Below, piece by piece: positions 1 to 9,220 of a stretch of 64,000 bases of DNA (positions are counted from its first letter, which is position 1; the number at the start of each line of letters is the position of its first letter). Source of the stretch: Thioclava sediminum (GTDB taxonomy: Bacteria; Pseudomonadota; Alphaproteobacteria; Rhodobacterales; Rhodobacteraceae); the NCBI RefSeq assembly GCF_002020355.1, contig NZ_MPZV01000002.1:186001-250000 (forward strand), given 5' to 3'. A program made the translations under genes and the position numbers. The notes beneath the pieces were generated by a model. The model ran no database searches. It was not told where the DNA came from and was given only the letters and a program-made list of their open reading frames with translations.

Positions 1-159
1 ATCTTGCGGCATCACCTTGTTGAGCTGGTCATAGGTAATGAACCCGCGTTCCTTCGCCTCGGCGATCATCCGCTTCACGGCGGCCTGACTCATATCGAAG
101 GACGTCGCGTCGTCGCTCGGGGTGTCGGATTTATTGTCGTCGATGTCTTTGGCGGCCAT
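1..159 (-). CDS. rpoD: RNA polymerase sigma factor RpoD, N-terminal 53 residues (cut by window edge)
   Basis: Reverse-strand reading from an ATG at 157-159 stays open to base 1. It encodes MAAKDIDDNKSD, then a segment ending in QAAVKRMIAEAKERG, FITYDQLNKVMPQD. The last part matches sigma-70 region 1.1 of primary sigma factors, where the xxYDxLNxxLP pattern is typical. Region 1.1 blocks DNA binding by free sigma. The gene follows dnaG on the same strand, 182 bp downstream of its stop, which is the usual dnaG-rpoD order of the macromolecular synthesis cluster. That gap is long enough for rpoD to have its own promoter. Everything after region 1.1 lies outside the window. Confidence 0.93.
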   Translation of the reverse strand, partial: MAAKDIDDNKSDTPSDDATSFDMSQAAVKRMIAEAKERGFITYDQLNKVMPQD

Positions 160-341
160 GTGGGCTCCTCGGTCAGGGCTTGGTTGGGCTCAAGCTATGA
201 CGAAAGCGAATCATATCTCGTCTGTGTATCGAATCGCGGCGGCGAATCACAGGGGCGCGAGGGCTGTGGACAGAAAGTTGATTCTGAATGTGTCCGCAAC
301 AATTCGCTTTTCCGTAATCCGTTGGCCCGCAGCCATCCGGC

Positions 342-2321
342 TCAATGTTTCTTACGCCAGATTTCCCCGTCGATCATGGCCTGAAGCGTTGCGGACAGCG
401 CCGCTTGATCTTCGCCCATATCGGAGGAGTCCTCCAGTTTCGATCTCTCTGCACGATGGCGAAGCGATGCTGCTTGCGCCAGACGCCATGTCACGCCTTC
501 GTCGGCAAGCCCCGCCAGATCCTCCATCGCGTCGGCGACCTCTTCGCGCACGGCGCGAGCGGCGTCCAGCTTGGCCAGTTCCTCGGTCAGGCACATCCGC
601 GCCAAATCGAGGTTCTCAGCGTTGCGAACCGGAGGGGCAGAGCGCAAATGGGGCAGGTTCAACAGTTTTTCAAGGTCGGCCGCCATTTCCGCGTAAAGGT
701 TTTTCGCGATTTCCGGGGCGGGCGCGGCGACATGGGCGAGCATCCGGTGGCGCAGCTGATCATGCGTCGCGTCGCGCAGCGGCACGGCTTCCAGTTCCGC
801 CTCGAATTCGGCGATCAGCGCCGGGTGGGTGACGCAGATGCCGAGGATCATCGCCTCGCGCAGATGCTCGGCCACGTCGCTCGGCGCGGTCGCCAGAAGC
901 GAGGAGCGCGTCTCGGGCAAGGCCGGCGGCGGCGCACCGAAGCGGCCCTTGCCGCGCTTGCCGCCGGGGCCGAAACCGCTCGGCGTGAAGCCCCCGCGGG
1001 ATCCTTGCGCGCCGCCCTGTTGGCCAGCCTGCGGACCGGTGCCGAACAGCTCCCAGCGCAGGCGTTTGATCTCGTCCCCGTAATGGCCGCGAATCGAGGG
1101 ATCCTGGATGCGCGCAATCGCGGCGCGCAGGCTCTTGTCCAGGGCCGCCCGACGCTCGGGACTGTCGAAGACTTTCCCCTCGGTCTCACGTTGCCACAGC
1201 AGCGAGACCATCGGCTTCGCCTCGGCGAGGATCGTCTCCATCGCCTCGCGGCCCTGCTTGCGGATCACGTCATCCGGGTCGAGCCCCGGCGGCATGATCG
1301 CGAAACGCACGCCCTTCCCCGCCTCCAGCAGCGGCAGCGCGAGATCGATCACCCGCAGCGCCGCGCGCAGGCCCGCCGTATCGCCATCGAGCGCGATGAT
1401 TGGCTCGTCATGGATGCGCCACATCAGGCGCAGCTGATCTTCGGTGATCGCGGTGCCCAGAGGTGCGACCGCCCCGCCGAAGCCGCCCTCGACCATGGCG
1501 ATCACATCCATATAGCCCTCGCAGACCACAAGCGGCGCGCCCTTGCCGCAGGCTTCGCGCGCGGGGCCATGGTTATAGAGCGAGCGCCCCTTGTCGAATA
1601 GCGCGGTCTCGGGCGAGTTGAGATATTTCGCCGGATCGTTCGGATCCATCGCCCGCCCGCCGAAGGCGATGCAGCGCCCGCGCGGATCGCGGATCGGGAA
1701 AATGATACGGTTGCGGAAGACGTCGAAGGGTTCGCGCCCCTTCTGGCTGTCCTTCGCAAGCCCCGCGCCCTTGATCAGTTCGTCGGAAATCCCCTTCGCC
1801 TTGAGCGCGTCGCGCAGGCCCTGCCAGCCGGGCGGCGCAAAGCCGATCTCAAAGCGGTCCACGGCGGGTTTGTTCAGGCTGCGCCCGGCCAGATAGTCGC
1901 GCGCGGCGCTCCCGGCCTGCGTGTTCAGATGGAGGCGGAAATACTTCACCGCCTCTTCCATCACATTGGCCAGCTCGGTGCGCAGATCGGCCTTCTCCTG
2001 CGCCATCGGATCGCGCGCGGGCATCTGCATTCCGGCCTCACGGGCGAGGATCTCCACCGCCTCCATGAAGCTGACATTCTCGGTCTCGCGCACGAAGCTC
2101 AGCGCGTCGCCCTTCGCGTGACAGCCGAAGCAATAGTAATAGCCCTTGCGGTCATCGACATGGAACGAGGCCGATTTTTCCTGATGGAAGGGGCACGGCG
2201 CCCACATGTCGCCCTTGGCCTGGTTCGACTTGCGCATGTCCCAAATGACCTTGCGCCCCACGACCTGAGCGATCGAGGAACGGCTGCGCAATTCGTCGAG
2301 AAATCCGGGTGGCAGGCTCAT
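342..2321 (-). CDS. dnaG: DNA primase DnaG
   Basis: Encodes a 659-residue primase that makes RNA primers at the replication fork and binds DnaB helicase. The N-terminal zinc-binding domain shows CPFH followed by CFGCH about 20 residues later. The central TOPRIM domain shows VVCEGYMD and IIALDGDTAG, with the acidic residues that bind metal. The C-terminal part after the Gly/Pro-rich linker (around residues 430-475) would be the helicase-interaction domain. I start at ATG 2321, where MSLPPGFLDELRSR matches the usual DnaG N-terminus; an in-frame start 57 nt upstream would add residues without family support. The ribosome site is weak (GGAGAC about 12 nt upstream). It leads into rpoD on the same strand. 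Confidence 0.96.
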   Translation of the reverse strand: MSLPPGFLDELRSRSSIAQVVGRKVIWDMRKSNQAKGDMWAPCPFHQEKSASFHVDDRKGYYYCFGCHAKGDALSFVRETENVSFMEAVEILAREAGMQMPARDPMAQEKADLRTELANVMEEAVKYFRLHLNTQAGSAARDYLAGRSLNKPAVDRFEIGFAPPGWQGLRDALKAKGISDELIKGAGLAKDSQKGREPFDVFRNRIIFPIRDPRGRCIAFGGRAMDPNDPAKYLNSPETALFDKGRSLYNHGPAREACGKGAPLVVCEGYMDVIAMVEGGFGGAVAPLGTAITEDQLRLMWRIHDEPIIALDGDTAGLRAALRVIDLALPLLEAGKGVRFAIMPPGLDPDDVIRKQGREAMETILAEAKPMVSLLWQRETEGKVFDSPERRAALDKSLRAAIARIQDPSIRGHYGDEIKRLRWELFGTGPQAGQQGGAQGSRGGFTPSGFGPGGKRGKGRFGAPPPALPETRSSLLATAPSDVAEHLREAMILGICVTHPALIAEFEAELEAVPLRDATHDQLRHRMLAHVAAPAPEIAKNLYAEMAADLEKLLNLPHLRSAPPVRNAENLDLARMCLTEELAKLDAARAVREEVADAMEDLAGLADEGVTWRLAQAASLRHRAERSKLEDSSDMGEDQAALSATLQAMIDGEIWRKKH

Positions 2322-2697
2322 GGTCTCTATATTGTCTCCATGTGCGGCAGAGTCGAGGGGACCCGCGGAGCTACCCACAGCTTTCGGCCTCGCGCGCGCC
2401 GAGAACTTCGCGTCAGCCGAAGGTGAGAAATCCGCCCCTTGAGGCGAGTTAACTTAGTTTAAACGACTCAGTCTCTAAGACGGCACCCAGCGTCAGAAGA
2501 CCCTCAGATTGGTGGCCGATTGGGAAACTATCTCACACACACTGCGGCATTCCACATTTAAAGCACAACAATTCCATGAAGTTAGACAAGGTTTTGCCTT
2601 AATTTCGCCTCAGGAATTATGCAGTTTCATCCGGTGATTTTTTACGAGTTTTCTCCGCTGGCGGCGAGGCCATGGGACAAGGAGAAGGAGGTCGGGG
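2322..2697. other. Intergenic region between dnaG and the Tad-type genes
   Basis: A 376-bp divergent spacer that must hold the promoters of both dnaG (leftward) and the Tad-like genes (rightward). It is AT-richer than its surroundings between about 2450 and 2660. It contains GTTAAC at 2448-2453 and the 8-bp palindrome GTTTAAAC at 2457-2464. A small dyad AAGG-TTTTG-CCTT lies near 2589-2601. The right end carries a strong ribosome site (GGAGAAGGAGG) for the gene at 2698. I see no convincing coding region and cannot place a promoter with confidence. Confidence 0.5.
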
Positions 2698-4518
2698 ATG
2701 AGGGACAAAACCGAACAAAACGGCTTGGCACGCCGTATCGAAGCCGCGCGCGCCCGAATGGGGCGGTTCGCGCAGGACGAGGATGGAGCGGTTTTCATCT
2801 TCAGCCTGCAGGTTTTGATCGTGCTGATGGTCATTGGCGGCATTGCGATTGATTTCGTCCGCCAAGACGAACGCCGTACGCTTATCCAAAGTTCGCTCGA
2901 CCGAGCCGCGCTCGCCGCCGCCAATCTGGATCAGACGCTCGATCCCGCGACCGTGGCGAAAGACTACCTCTCCACCAGCGGCCTCGACTATCTCAATATC
3001 GAGCCCGTGGTCGAAGAGGGCGCGCAGAAGGAATACCGCCGCGTATCGATGACCGCGCAGGATGACATGCCCACGATCTTCGGTGACCTGATCGGCTTCG
3101 GCGTCGATTCCTTCCGCTCCAACACCGCAGCCAAAGCCGAGGAATCCATCGGCAATGTCGAAATCTCGATGGTGCTCGACGTCTCCGGCTCGATGGGTCA
3201 AACGGATTCCGGCTCCTATTACGGCGAGACGAAGATCGCCTCGCTGCGCGATGCCGCGACGAATTTCACCAACAAGATGTTCGACAACGTTCAGCCTCCG
3301 GGCGCGCCGGCCGGTCGCCTTTCGATCTCGATCGTGCCCTACAACCAGCAGGTCTCGCTCGGCCCCGACCTGGCGGCGGCGTACAACCTGTCGAACGATC
3401 ACAGCTACAACACCTGCGCCGACGTGCAGCTTCAGGGCTTCAACAGCGTGAGCCTGCCGACCACCGGCCTGCAGCGCACCATGTATGGCTGGAGCTATGA
3501 TCTCGTTGGCCAAGGCTACGGCGTGTACAAAACACTCTCGGAATCCTCCGAGAACTGCTACGAGCACAGCTATTCTGACGTGATGGCCTTCGAGGACAAT
3601 CAGAACGACGTCGTGAACAAGATCGCGTCGCTGCGTGCAGGTGGCGATACCGCGATCGACATCGGCGCTCGCTGGGGCTTCGCGCTGCTCGACCCTTCGG
3701 CCAAACCGGTCTCAGCTGCTCTGGTCCAAAACGGGACGATTTCTGCTGATGTGGACGACCGCCCCCTGCCCTATCCGGCGACCGGTCAGAGCATCGATGA
3801 ACGCTCGATGAAGGTGATGATCCTGATGACCGACGGTCAGAACACACGCACCTTCTCGACCTATATGAAGTACAGGACGGGCGATTCCGGCCTATTCTCG
3901 ATCGACAGTTCGACGGCGTTTAATGACGACAGCTCGACCATGTCGCACATGTACTGGTTCTCGCAGGAGCGCGCAGATCAGGGAGAGAAGCCCTATTACT
4001 CATTCGCCGATCGCAACTGGTATGCGCCCGAGGAAATCGGCGAGACCATCGCGACGAAAGTTTACGAGACGAAGTGCTATACGGATTGGCGGGGCCGCGA
4101 GCGTTGCTACCAGGATTCGCATTACGAGTATCAATTCGAGCCGCGTGATCTGCATGCGATCGACTGGCGCACCGTCTGGAGCAAAGGATGGACGCTGCAA
4201 TATGTGATCCAGACCTTCCTTCTGCCGCCGCGCCAGCGCCTAGACCCGCAAGAATCCGTGGCTTCGATCTACGACGAGATGGCGATCTCCTCGATGTTCT
4301 CGGAGAAGGACAAGAACCTGCACGACGTGTGCCAGGCCGGGAAAAGCAAGGATATCATCGTCTTCACTGTGGCCGTGGATGCGCCCCAGAGTGGCAAGAC
4401 GGCGCTCGCCGATTGCAGTTCGGGTCCGAGCTACCAGTATGACGTCGACTCCGCCAATCTCGCGGATGCGTTTTCCTCGATCGCGACGCAGATCTCTACC
4501 CTGCGCCTGACGAACTGA
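2698..4518 (+). CDS. TadG-like pilus assembly protein with von Willebrand factor A domain
   Basis: A 606-residue protein. The N-terminal TadE/TadG-type segment has a short basic and acidic leader (FAQDEDGAVFIF) and one hydrophobic helix (about residues 35-57), the processing and anchor region of Flp-pilus minor pseudopilins. A von Willebrand A domain follows, with the metal-binding DVSGSMG motif near residue 161, the later MILMTDGQNT strand, and a C-terminal ISTLRLTN tail typical of TadG. It probably anchors or assembles Flp pili at the cell envelope. The start at 2698 has a strong ribosome site at a good distance. The next two genes on this strand are also TadE-like and probably form one operon with it. 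Confidence 0.85.
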   Translation: MRDKTEQNGLARRIEAARARMGRFAQDEDGAVFIFSLQVLIVLMVIGGIAIDFVRQDERRTLIQSSLDRAALAAANLDQTLDPATVAKDYLSTSGLDYLNIEPVVEEGAQKEYRRVSMTAQDDMPTIFGDLIGFGVDSFRSNTAAKAEESIGNVEISMVLDVSGSMGQTDSGSYYGETKIASLRDAATNFTNKMFDNVQPPGAPAGRLSISIVPYNQQVSLGPDLAAAYNLSNDHSYNTCADVQLQGFNSVSLPTTGLQRTMYGWSYDLVGQGYGVYKTLSESSENCYEHSYSDVMAFEDNQNDVVNKIASLRAGGDTAIDIGARWGFALLDPSAKPVSAALVQNGTISADVDDRPLPYPATGQSIDERSMKVMILMTDGQNTRTFSTYMKYRTGDSGLFSIDSSTAFNDDSSTMSHMYWFSQERADQGEKPYYSFADRNWYAPEEIGETIATKVYETKCYTDWRGRERCYQDSHYEYQFEPRDLHAIDWRTVWSKGWTLQYVIQTFLLPPRQRLDPQESVASIYDEMAISSMFSEKDKNLHDVCQAGKSKDIIVFTVAVDAPQSGKTALADCSSGPSYQYDVDSANLADAFSSIATQISTLRLTN

Positions 4519-4534
4519 CCGGAGAGCGCAGAGC

Positions 4535-5119
4535 ATGGCATTGAGGCTGACGCATAAACGAGCCTTCCTGAGGGCGGAGGACGGGGCGGTGACGATCCCC
4601 GCCCTGCTCTGGATCGTGTTCCTGATCTTCTTCATGTTCGCCGGCATCGAGCTGGGCGTGATCTTCATCAAGCAGACCCTGCTGACCCGCGCGACCGAAG
4701 CCACGAGCCGGATCATCCGCATCGGGAACTACTCAAGCATCGACGAGAAAACGCTGCGCCACGAAATCTGCAAACAGGCGGGCTTCTTCGGGAACACCTG
4801 CATGAACCGGGTTTCGGTCGAGATGTTTCAGGTCGACAAGACGAACTGGACCTCCTCAATCGCCAATCACCCGGTGCGCTGCGAGGATTTCTCGGACGTA
4901 ACCAAGCCACCGCCCTCCGGCACGCTGGAATCCGCCGCCCCGGATCAACTGATCCTCGTGCGGGTCTGCCTGCGCGAAAAGCCGATGCTGCTGGAAGATT
5001 TCATTGCGCAAGCTTTCCTCGAAGCATCGCCGGTCGGCGCGGATGGCGATTACGCCTTGGTGACAACGACCGCGATCGTGATCGAACCGGCAGTCGCCTC
5101 TGCTGCAGGAGGGACCTGA
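4535..5119 (+). CDS. TadE-family minor pseudopilin
   Basis: A 194-residue protein with the N-terminal FLRAEDGAVTIPALLWIVFL pattern. The polar residues before Gly-Ala, then a hydrophobic helix, are the TadE-like hallmark. The rest is a periplasmic domain with four to five cysteines (CKQAGFF, GNTCMN, VRCEDF, VRVCLREK), which may form disulfides. It starts 16 nt after the TadG-like stop, with GGAGAG just upstream. The next TadE-like gene begins 3 nt after its end, so the three are almost certainly co-transcribed. It probably acts as a minor component of Flp pili. Confidence 0.82.
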   Translation: MALRLTHKRAFLRAEDGAVTIPALLWIVFLIFFMFAGIELGVIFIKQTLLTRATEATSRIIRIGNYSSIDEKTLRHEICKQAGFFGNTCMNRVSVEMFQVDKTNWTSSIANHPVRCEDFSDVTKPPPSGTLESAAPDQLILVRVCLREKPMLLEDFIAQAFLEASPVGADGDYALVTTTAIVIEPAVASAAGGT

Positions 5120-5122
5120 GCG

Positions 5123-5794
5123 ATGGTCATGGCAAAGATGCGCAATGTGTTCCGCCGCTTCCGCGACGACGAGACCGGATCCATCCCGATCGAAGGGCTG
5201 ATGGCCTTCATCATGCTGTCGGGCTGGCTGATCCTGTCGATCGAAATGTATGACGTGTTCAAAATTCGCGGCGCCGCGACACGGGCCAATGTAACGGTCT
5301 CGGACCTGATCTCGCGCGAACGGGATCCAATCGGCCCGAAATTCGTCGCAGGCATCAAACAGGTCTACGATTTTGCGACCGGCAATAGCGACCCGTCGCG
5401 CAGCTGGATGCGTGTGACCTTGGTGAGTTGCTGGGACGATCCGCAGGATTTGAACCACGCCTGCAACGATCCCACCGAAGGCAGCGACGCAAAAAAGGTG
5501 AAGCTGGACGATTCCTTTGCGACCGGTCTGGCGCAAAGCTACACGCAGGAGGCGCTCGATCTCGAGGCGGACCGCATTCCGGTCCTCGCGGCGGGCGACC
5601 AGGCGCTGATCGTGGAGACGTCCTACGCCTATGATCTCCCCTTCAAGTTGTCGGAAGCCTACAAGGCTTATCTGACGTCAATCGGGAAAGATCCGACCAA
5701 GCATTTCGTCGGCTTCCGCGATGCGATCTCGTTCGACAATTTCATCGTCACCCGGCCGCGCGTCGCCCGCCTGACGTGGAGCGACGCAGACTGA
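5123..5794 (+). CDS. TadE-like minor pseudopilin (second copy)
   Basis: A 223-residue protein with a basic leader and FRDDETGSIPIEGLMAF followed by a hydrophobic helix of about 20 residues, again the TadE/TadG N-terminal pattern. The remainder is a soluble domain with two cysteines (SCWDD and NHACND). It is the last gene of the three-gene Tad-like operon. GGAGGG lies about 8 nt upstream of ATG 5123; a second ATG two codons in is possible. Its stop sits inside a hairpin shared with the convergent nadE gene. Confidence 0.8.
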   Translation: MVMAKMRNVFRRFRDDETGSIPIEGLMAFIMLSGWLILSIEMYDVFKIRGAATRANVTVSDLISRERDPIGPKFVAGIKQVYDFATGNSDPSRSWMRVTLVSCWDDPQDLNHACNDPTEGSDAKKVKLDDSFATGLAQSYTQEALDLEADRIPVLAAGDQALIVETSYAYDLPFKLSEAYKAYLTSIGKDPTKHFVGFRDAISFDNFIVTRPRVARLTWSDAD

Positions 5795-5819
5795 GCGGCA
5801 GCGCGAAAGCCGCGCTCAG
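5791..5819. terminator. Hairpin spanning both stop codons of convergent genes
   Basis: CTGAGC at 5791-5796 pairs with GCTCAG at 5814-5819, and inside it GGC pairs with GCC around a GCGAAA-containing loop. It covers the stop of the TadE-like gene and the stop of nadE, which are only 21 nt apart and face each other. No clear U-run follows on either side, so its role as a bidirectional terminator is inferred from position. Confidence 0.45.
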
Positions 5820-7474
5820 CCGTGGTCGCGCCAGCGATTGACGATCGGATAACGGCGATCCAGCCAGAACGCCTTGCTCGACAGGCGCGTGCCCGGCGCG
5901 GACTGGTGGCGCTTCCATTCCGAGATATAGAGCAGATGCTCGACCTTCTTGATCGTCTCGCGCTCGTAGCCCTCGGCCACGAGATCGGCGACCGAGGCGT
6001 CGCGCTCCACCAGCCCTTCGAGAATACCGTCTAGCACCGGATAGGGCGGCAGGCTGTCCTCGTCCTTCTGGTCGGGCCGTAGCTCCGCCGAGGGCGGCTT
6101 CTCGATGATCTCGCGCGGGATCACCTCGCCTTCCGGGCCCTTCATCCAGTCGCGGTAGTTCGTATTGCGCCAGCGGCAGGTCTCGAAGACGCGGGTCTTG
6201 TAGAGGTCCTTGATCGGATTGTACCCGCCCGCCATGTCGCCATAGATCGTGGCATAACCCACGGCCATTTCCGACTTGTTTCCAGTGGTCAGAAGCATTT
6301 CACCGAACTTGTTCGACAGCGCCATCAGCATCACGCCGCGCAGGCGCGACTGGATGTTTTCCTCGGTCACGTCGGGCTCGGTGCCCTCCATCAGATGGGC
6401 AAGTGCATCCGAGACCGCATCGCGCGCCCCGTCGATCCGCACTGTATCGAGCCGCATCCCCTGACGCGTCGCCAACTCGGCCGCGTGATCGAGCGAGCCC
6501 TGCGAGGTGTATTCCGAGGGCAGCATCACGCAATGCACGGCCTCCGGCCCCAGCGCATCCGCCGCGATCGTCGCCACCAGCGCGGAGTCGATCCCGCCCG
6601 ACAGGCCGAGCACGACCTTGGAGAAGCCCGACTTGCGCAGGTAATCGCCAAGGCTTTCGACCATCGCGCGGTAATCCTGCTCCCATTCCGAAGGCTGCGG
6701 ATCGTCACGGCCCGCGACGCAGGCCCAGCCTTCGCCGTCACGCTCGAAATCGACATGGTCGATGATCTCGTCGAAAGGTGCGAATTGCGCGGCCAGTTGC
6801 CCGTGACGGTTCAGCACGAAGCTCGCCCCGTCGAAGACCTGATCGTCCTGCCCACCGACAGAGTTGAGATAGGCGAGCGGCAGCCCGGTCTCGACCACGC
6901 GCGCGACCATATGGGTCATCCGCACGTCGAGCTTGCCCCGGTGATAGGGCGAACCGTTCGGCACGATCAGAATCTCGGCTCCGGTCTCGGCCAGCGTCTC
7001 GGCCACGTCGGGGTGCCACGCATCCTCGCAGATAGGCGTCCCGACCCGCACGCCGTTGATCGCGTAGGGCCCCGAGATCTGACCGGTATCATAGATGCGA
7101 TACTCGTCGAAAATCCCGTGATGCGGCAGATCGTGTTTCAGCATCCGCGCGACCAGCGCGCCGTCTTTCCAGACCCAATAGGCGTTATACTGCCCCTGCT
7201 CGGTCCAGTAGGGCCCGCCGATGCCCAGCGCCGGACCGTCCGTGATCCGCGCGCCCAGCGCCTCCATCGCGGCGACCGCGTCGCGCACGAAAGCGGGCTT
7301 CGCGATCAGGTCCTGCGTCTGGTAGCCGGTCAGGAACATCTCGGGCAGCACGACCATGTCGGCGCCCGCGCGCTTGCCCTCTTCCCAAGCGGCGAAGGCC
7401 TTCTCGGCATTGGCCTCCAGCGCGCCCACGGTGGGGTTGAGCTGGGCCATGGTGAGGCGGAAACGATCGGCCAT
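5816..7474 (-). CDS. nadE: Glutamine-dependent NAD+ synthetase
   Basis: A 552-residue two-domain enzyme that makes NAD+ from nicotinic acid adenine dinucleotide, using ammonia released from glutamine. The N-terminal nitrilase-type glutaminase has its catalytic triad at Glu45 (LPEMFLTGY), Lys113 (MLKHDLPHHG) and Cys149 (TPICEDAW). The C-terminal synthetase has the ATP-pyrophosphatase P-loop SGGIDSALVA near residue 291 and the later TTGNKSEMAVGY motif. The length is normal for the bacterial two-domain form. The gene stands alone on the minus strand, with its 3' end facing the Tad-like genes. Confidence 0.96.
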   Translation of the reverse strand: MADRFRLTMAQLNPTVGALEANAEKAFAAWEEGKRAGADMVVLPEMFLTGYQTQDLIAKPAFVRDAVAAMEALGARITDGPALGIGGPYWTEQGQYNAYWVWKDGALVARMLKHDLPHHGIFDEYRIYDTGQISGPYAINGVRVGTPICEDAWHPDVAETLAETGAEILIVPNGSPYHRGKLDVRMTHMVARVVETGLPLAYLNSVGGQDDQVFDGASFVLNRHGQLAAQFAPFDEIIDHVDFERDGEGWACVAGRDDPQPSEWEQDYRAMVESLGDYLRKSGFSKVVLGLSGGIDSALVATIAADALGPEAVHCVMLPSEYTSQGSLDHAAELATRQGMRLDTVRIDGARDAVSDALAHLMEGTEPDVTEENIQSRLRGVMLMALSNKFGEMLLTTGNKSEMAVGYATIYGDMAGGYNPIKDLYKTRVFETCRWRNTNYRDWMKGPEGEVIPREIIEKPPSAELRPDQKDEDSLPPYPVLDGILEGLVERDASVADLVAEGYERETIKKVEHLLYISEWKRHQSAPGTRLSSKAFWLDRRYPIVNRWRDHG

Positions 7475-7713
7475 AAGCGTCCTCGGGGCTGTTATCGCCC
7501 TCTCATTTAGCAGAAAACGCTGGGGTGAAAAGGGGATGGCTGCCCTGCATTTGCCGCCCCTCCCGTGACGCCCCTCAACGCGACCGCCCCGACACCGCCC
7601 CCTGCCCGCTTGTCAGGCTATCCCCGCGCAATTAACCTTTCCCCAAGCACGGCAGAGCGCGAATCCACGCGCTCGCGAGACCGGAGCACAGGCAGCACCA
7701 TCAGGGGGCACGC

Positions 7714-9201
7714 ATGGCAGGCGCGCAGCTTCGCATCGCGACATTGGCAGTTCTGATCGGCTGGACCGCGCAGATCGCGCCGGCGCAAGAGGTCATCACA
7801 AAGCAATACGATGACGGCGGCCTCTATGAGGGCACCTTCACCGATGGCAAGCAGGACGGCTATGGCAGCTACAAGCTGCCCTCGGGCTACGAATACGAAG
7901 GCCAATGGGTGATGGGCGAGATCAAGGGCAAGGGCCGCGCGCGCTTCCCCAATGGCTCGATCTACGAGGGCGAGTTCGACCACGGCAAACCCAACGGCAA
8001 GGGCAAGATCACCTTCGCCGATGGCAGCACCTACGAGGGCGACTGGCTCAACGGTCAGATCACCGGCACCGGCACCGCGCATTACGCCAACGGCTCGGTC
8101 TATCAGGGCCAGTTCCGCAACGCGATGCATGACGGCAAGGGTACGCTCGAGAGCGCGAACGGCTATCGCTACGAGGGCGACTGGCTGGGCGGCGTCAAGC
8201 AGGGCAACGGCAAGATCACCTATCCCGACGGCTCCACCTATGAGGGCCAGATGGCGCATGGCCAGCGCGACGGCACTGGCACGCTCACCATGGCGGACGG
8301 GCTGACCTATGTCGGCGACTGGAAGGCCGGCCAGATGAACGGTCGCGGCAAGCTGACCCAACCCAATGGCGACGTCTATGAAGGCCAGATGGTCAACGGC
8401 AAGCGCCACGGCTCGGGCAAGGTCACCTATGCCAATGGCGACACCTATGAGGGGGAATTCCTGCTCGATAAGCGCCACGGCACCGGCACGTTCCGCGGCA
8501 AGGACGGCTATGTCTATACCGGCCAATGGAAAGAGGGCCGCATCGAGGGTCAGGGCAAGGTGCAATATCCCGACGGCTCGGTCTATGAGGGCAGCTTCAA
8601 GAACGACCTGCCCGACGGTCAGGGCAAGATCACCTATCCCGACGGCTCCAGCTACGAGGGCGGCTGGGCGCATGGCGTCATTCAGGGCACCGGCACCGCG
8701 CGCTACGCGAACGGGCTCGTCTATGAGGGCGAGTTCAAGAACGCGCGCAACGACGGGAAGGGCAAGATGACTTACCCGGACGGCTACAGCTACGAGGGCG
8801 ACTGGGTGAACGGGCAGCGCGAAGGTCAGGGCACCGCGCGCTATGCCGATGGCACGACCTATGAGGGCGCCTTCAAGAACGGCCAGCGCGACGGGACTGG
8901 CAAGCTGACCATGCCCGATGGTTTCACCTATGAGGGCGAGTGGCGCAACGGCGCGATCGACGGACAAGGCCGCGCGACCTATGCCAACGGCGACACCTAT
9001 GTGGGCAGCTTCTCGAATGGCAAACGCGAGGGGCAAGGCACGATGACCTATGCCTCCGGCACGGTGGCGAGCGGCGAATGGTCGAACGACAAGCTGCAGG
9101 ATACCAGCGCCCCCGCGACGCAGCCCACGCCCGATGCCAGCGCCGAGACCCCGCCGGTCCCGGCGAACGAACCGGCGACTGCAGAGCCTTCCGCGAACTG
9201 A
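7714..9201 (+). CDS. Secreted MORN-repeat protein
   Basis: A 495-residue protein with a signal peptide (hydrophobic stretch about residues 8-22, likely cut after APA near residue 24), so it is probably periplasmic or outer-membrane associated. From residue 36 to 449 it is built of 18 contiguous 23-residue MORN repeats (pattern xYEGxWxxGxxxGxGxxxYxxG), with a degraded nineteenth. The last 35 residues are Pro/Ala/Thr-rich and look disordered. MORN arrays form elongated beta-sheet rods that in other proteins bind lipids or partner proteins; the role here is unknown. A good ribosome site (CAGGGGG) lies 6 nt before the ATG. It stands alone, between nadE (divergent) and the photolyase (convergent). 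Confidence 0.88.
   Translation: MAGAQLRIATLAVLIGWTAQIAPAQEVITKQYDDGGLYEGTFTDGKQDGYGSYKLPSGYEYEGQWVMGEIKGKGRARFPNGSIYEGEFDHGKPNGKGKITFADGSTYEGDWLNGQITGTGTAHYANGSVYQGQFRNAMHDGKGTLESANGYRYEGDWLGGVKQGNGKITYPDGSTYEGQMAHGQRDGTGTLTMADGLTYVGDWKAGQMNGRGKLTQPNGDVYEGQMVNGKRHGSGKVTYANGDTYEGEFLLDKRHGTGTFRGKDGYVYTGQWKEGRIEGQGKVQYPDGSVYEGSFKNDLPDGQGKITYPDGSSYEGGWAHGVIQGTGTARYANGLVYEGEFKNARNDGKGKMTYPDGYSYEGDWVNGQREGQGTARYADGTTYEGAFKNGQRDGTGKLTMPDGFTYEGEWRNGAIDGQGRATYANGDTYVGSFSNGKREGQGTMTYASGTVASGEWSNDKLQDTSAPATQPTPDASAETPPVPANEPATAEPSAN
7819..9060 (+). repeat. 18 tandem 69-bp units encoding MORN repeats
   Basis: Eighteen in-frame 69-bp units without spacers, each coding a 23-residue MORN motif. Units keep the codons for Tyr-Glu-Gly and Gly-x-Gly but differ elsewhere, so this is an old array and not a fresh duplication. 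Some neighbours are close (for example units 3, 12 and 14 share GKGKIT/GQGKIT/GKGKMT-type cores followed by a YPDG/FADG end), which could allow recombination that changes repeat number. Confidence 0.85.
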
Positions 9202-9220
9202 TCCGCTCTTCTAGGCTGGC

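Noticed and set aside
2448-2464. Possible CtrA box (TTAAC ... TTAA) upstream of the Tad-like genes
   Set aside because: The two TTAA halves are 6 nt apart, whereas the CtrA consensus TTAA-N7-TTAA has 7. The position near a pilus operon is suggestive but the spacing does not fit.
7618-9036. A 472-codon antisense open frame opposite the MORN gene
   Set aside because: It exists because the tandem 69-bp units and their codon use keep the complementary frame open. The predicted protein is a repetitive shadow without a ribosome site or known family.
7819-9060. CRISPR-like array
   Set aside because: Regularly spaced repetition is coding MORN units with no spacers, and there are no cas genes.
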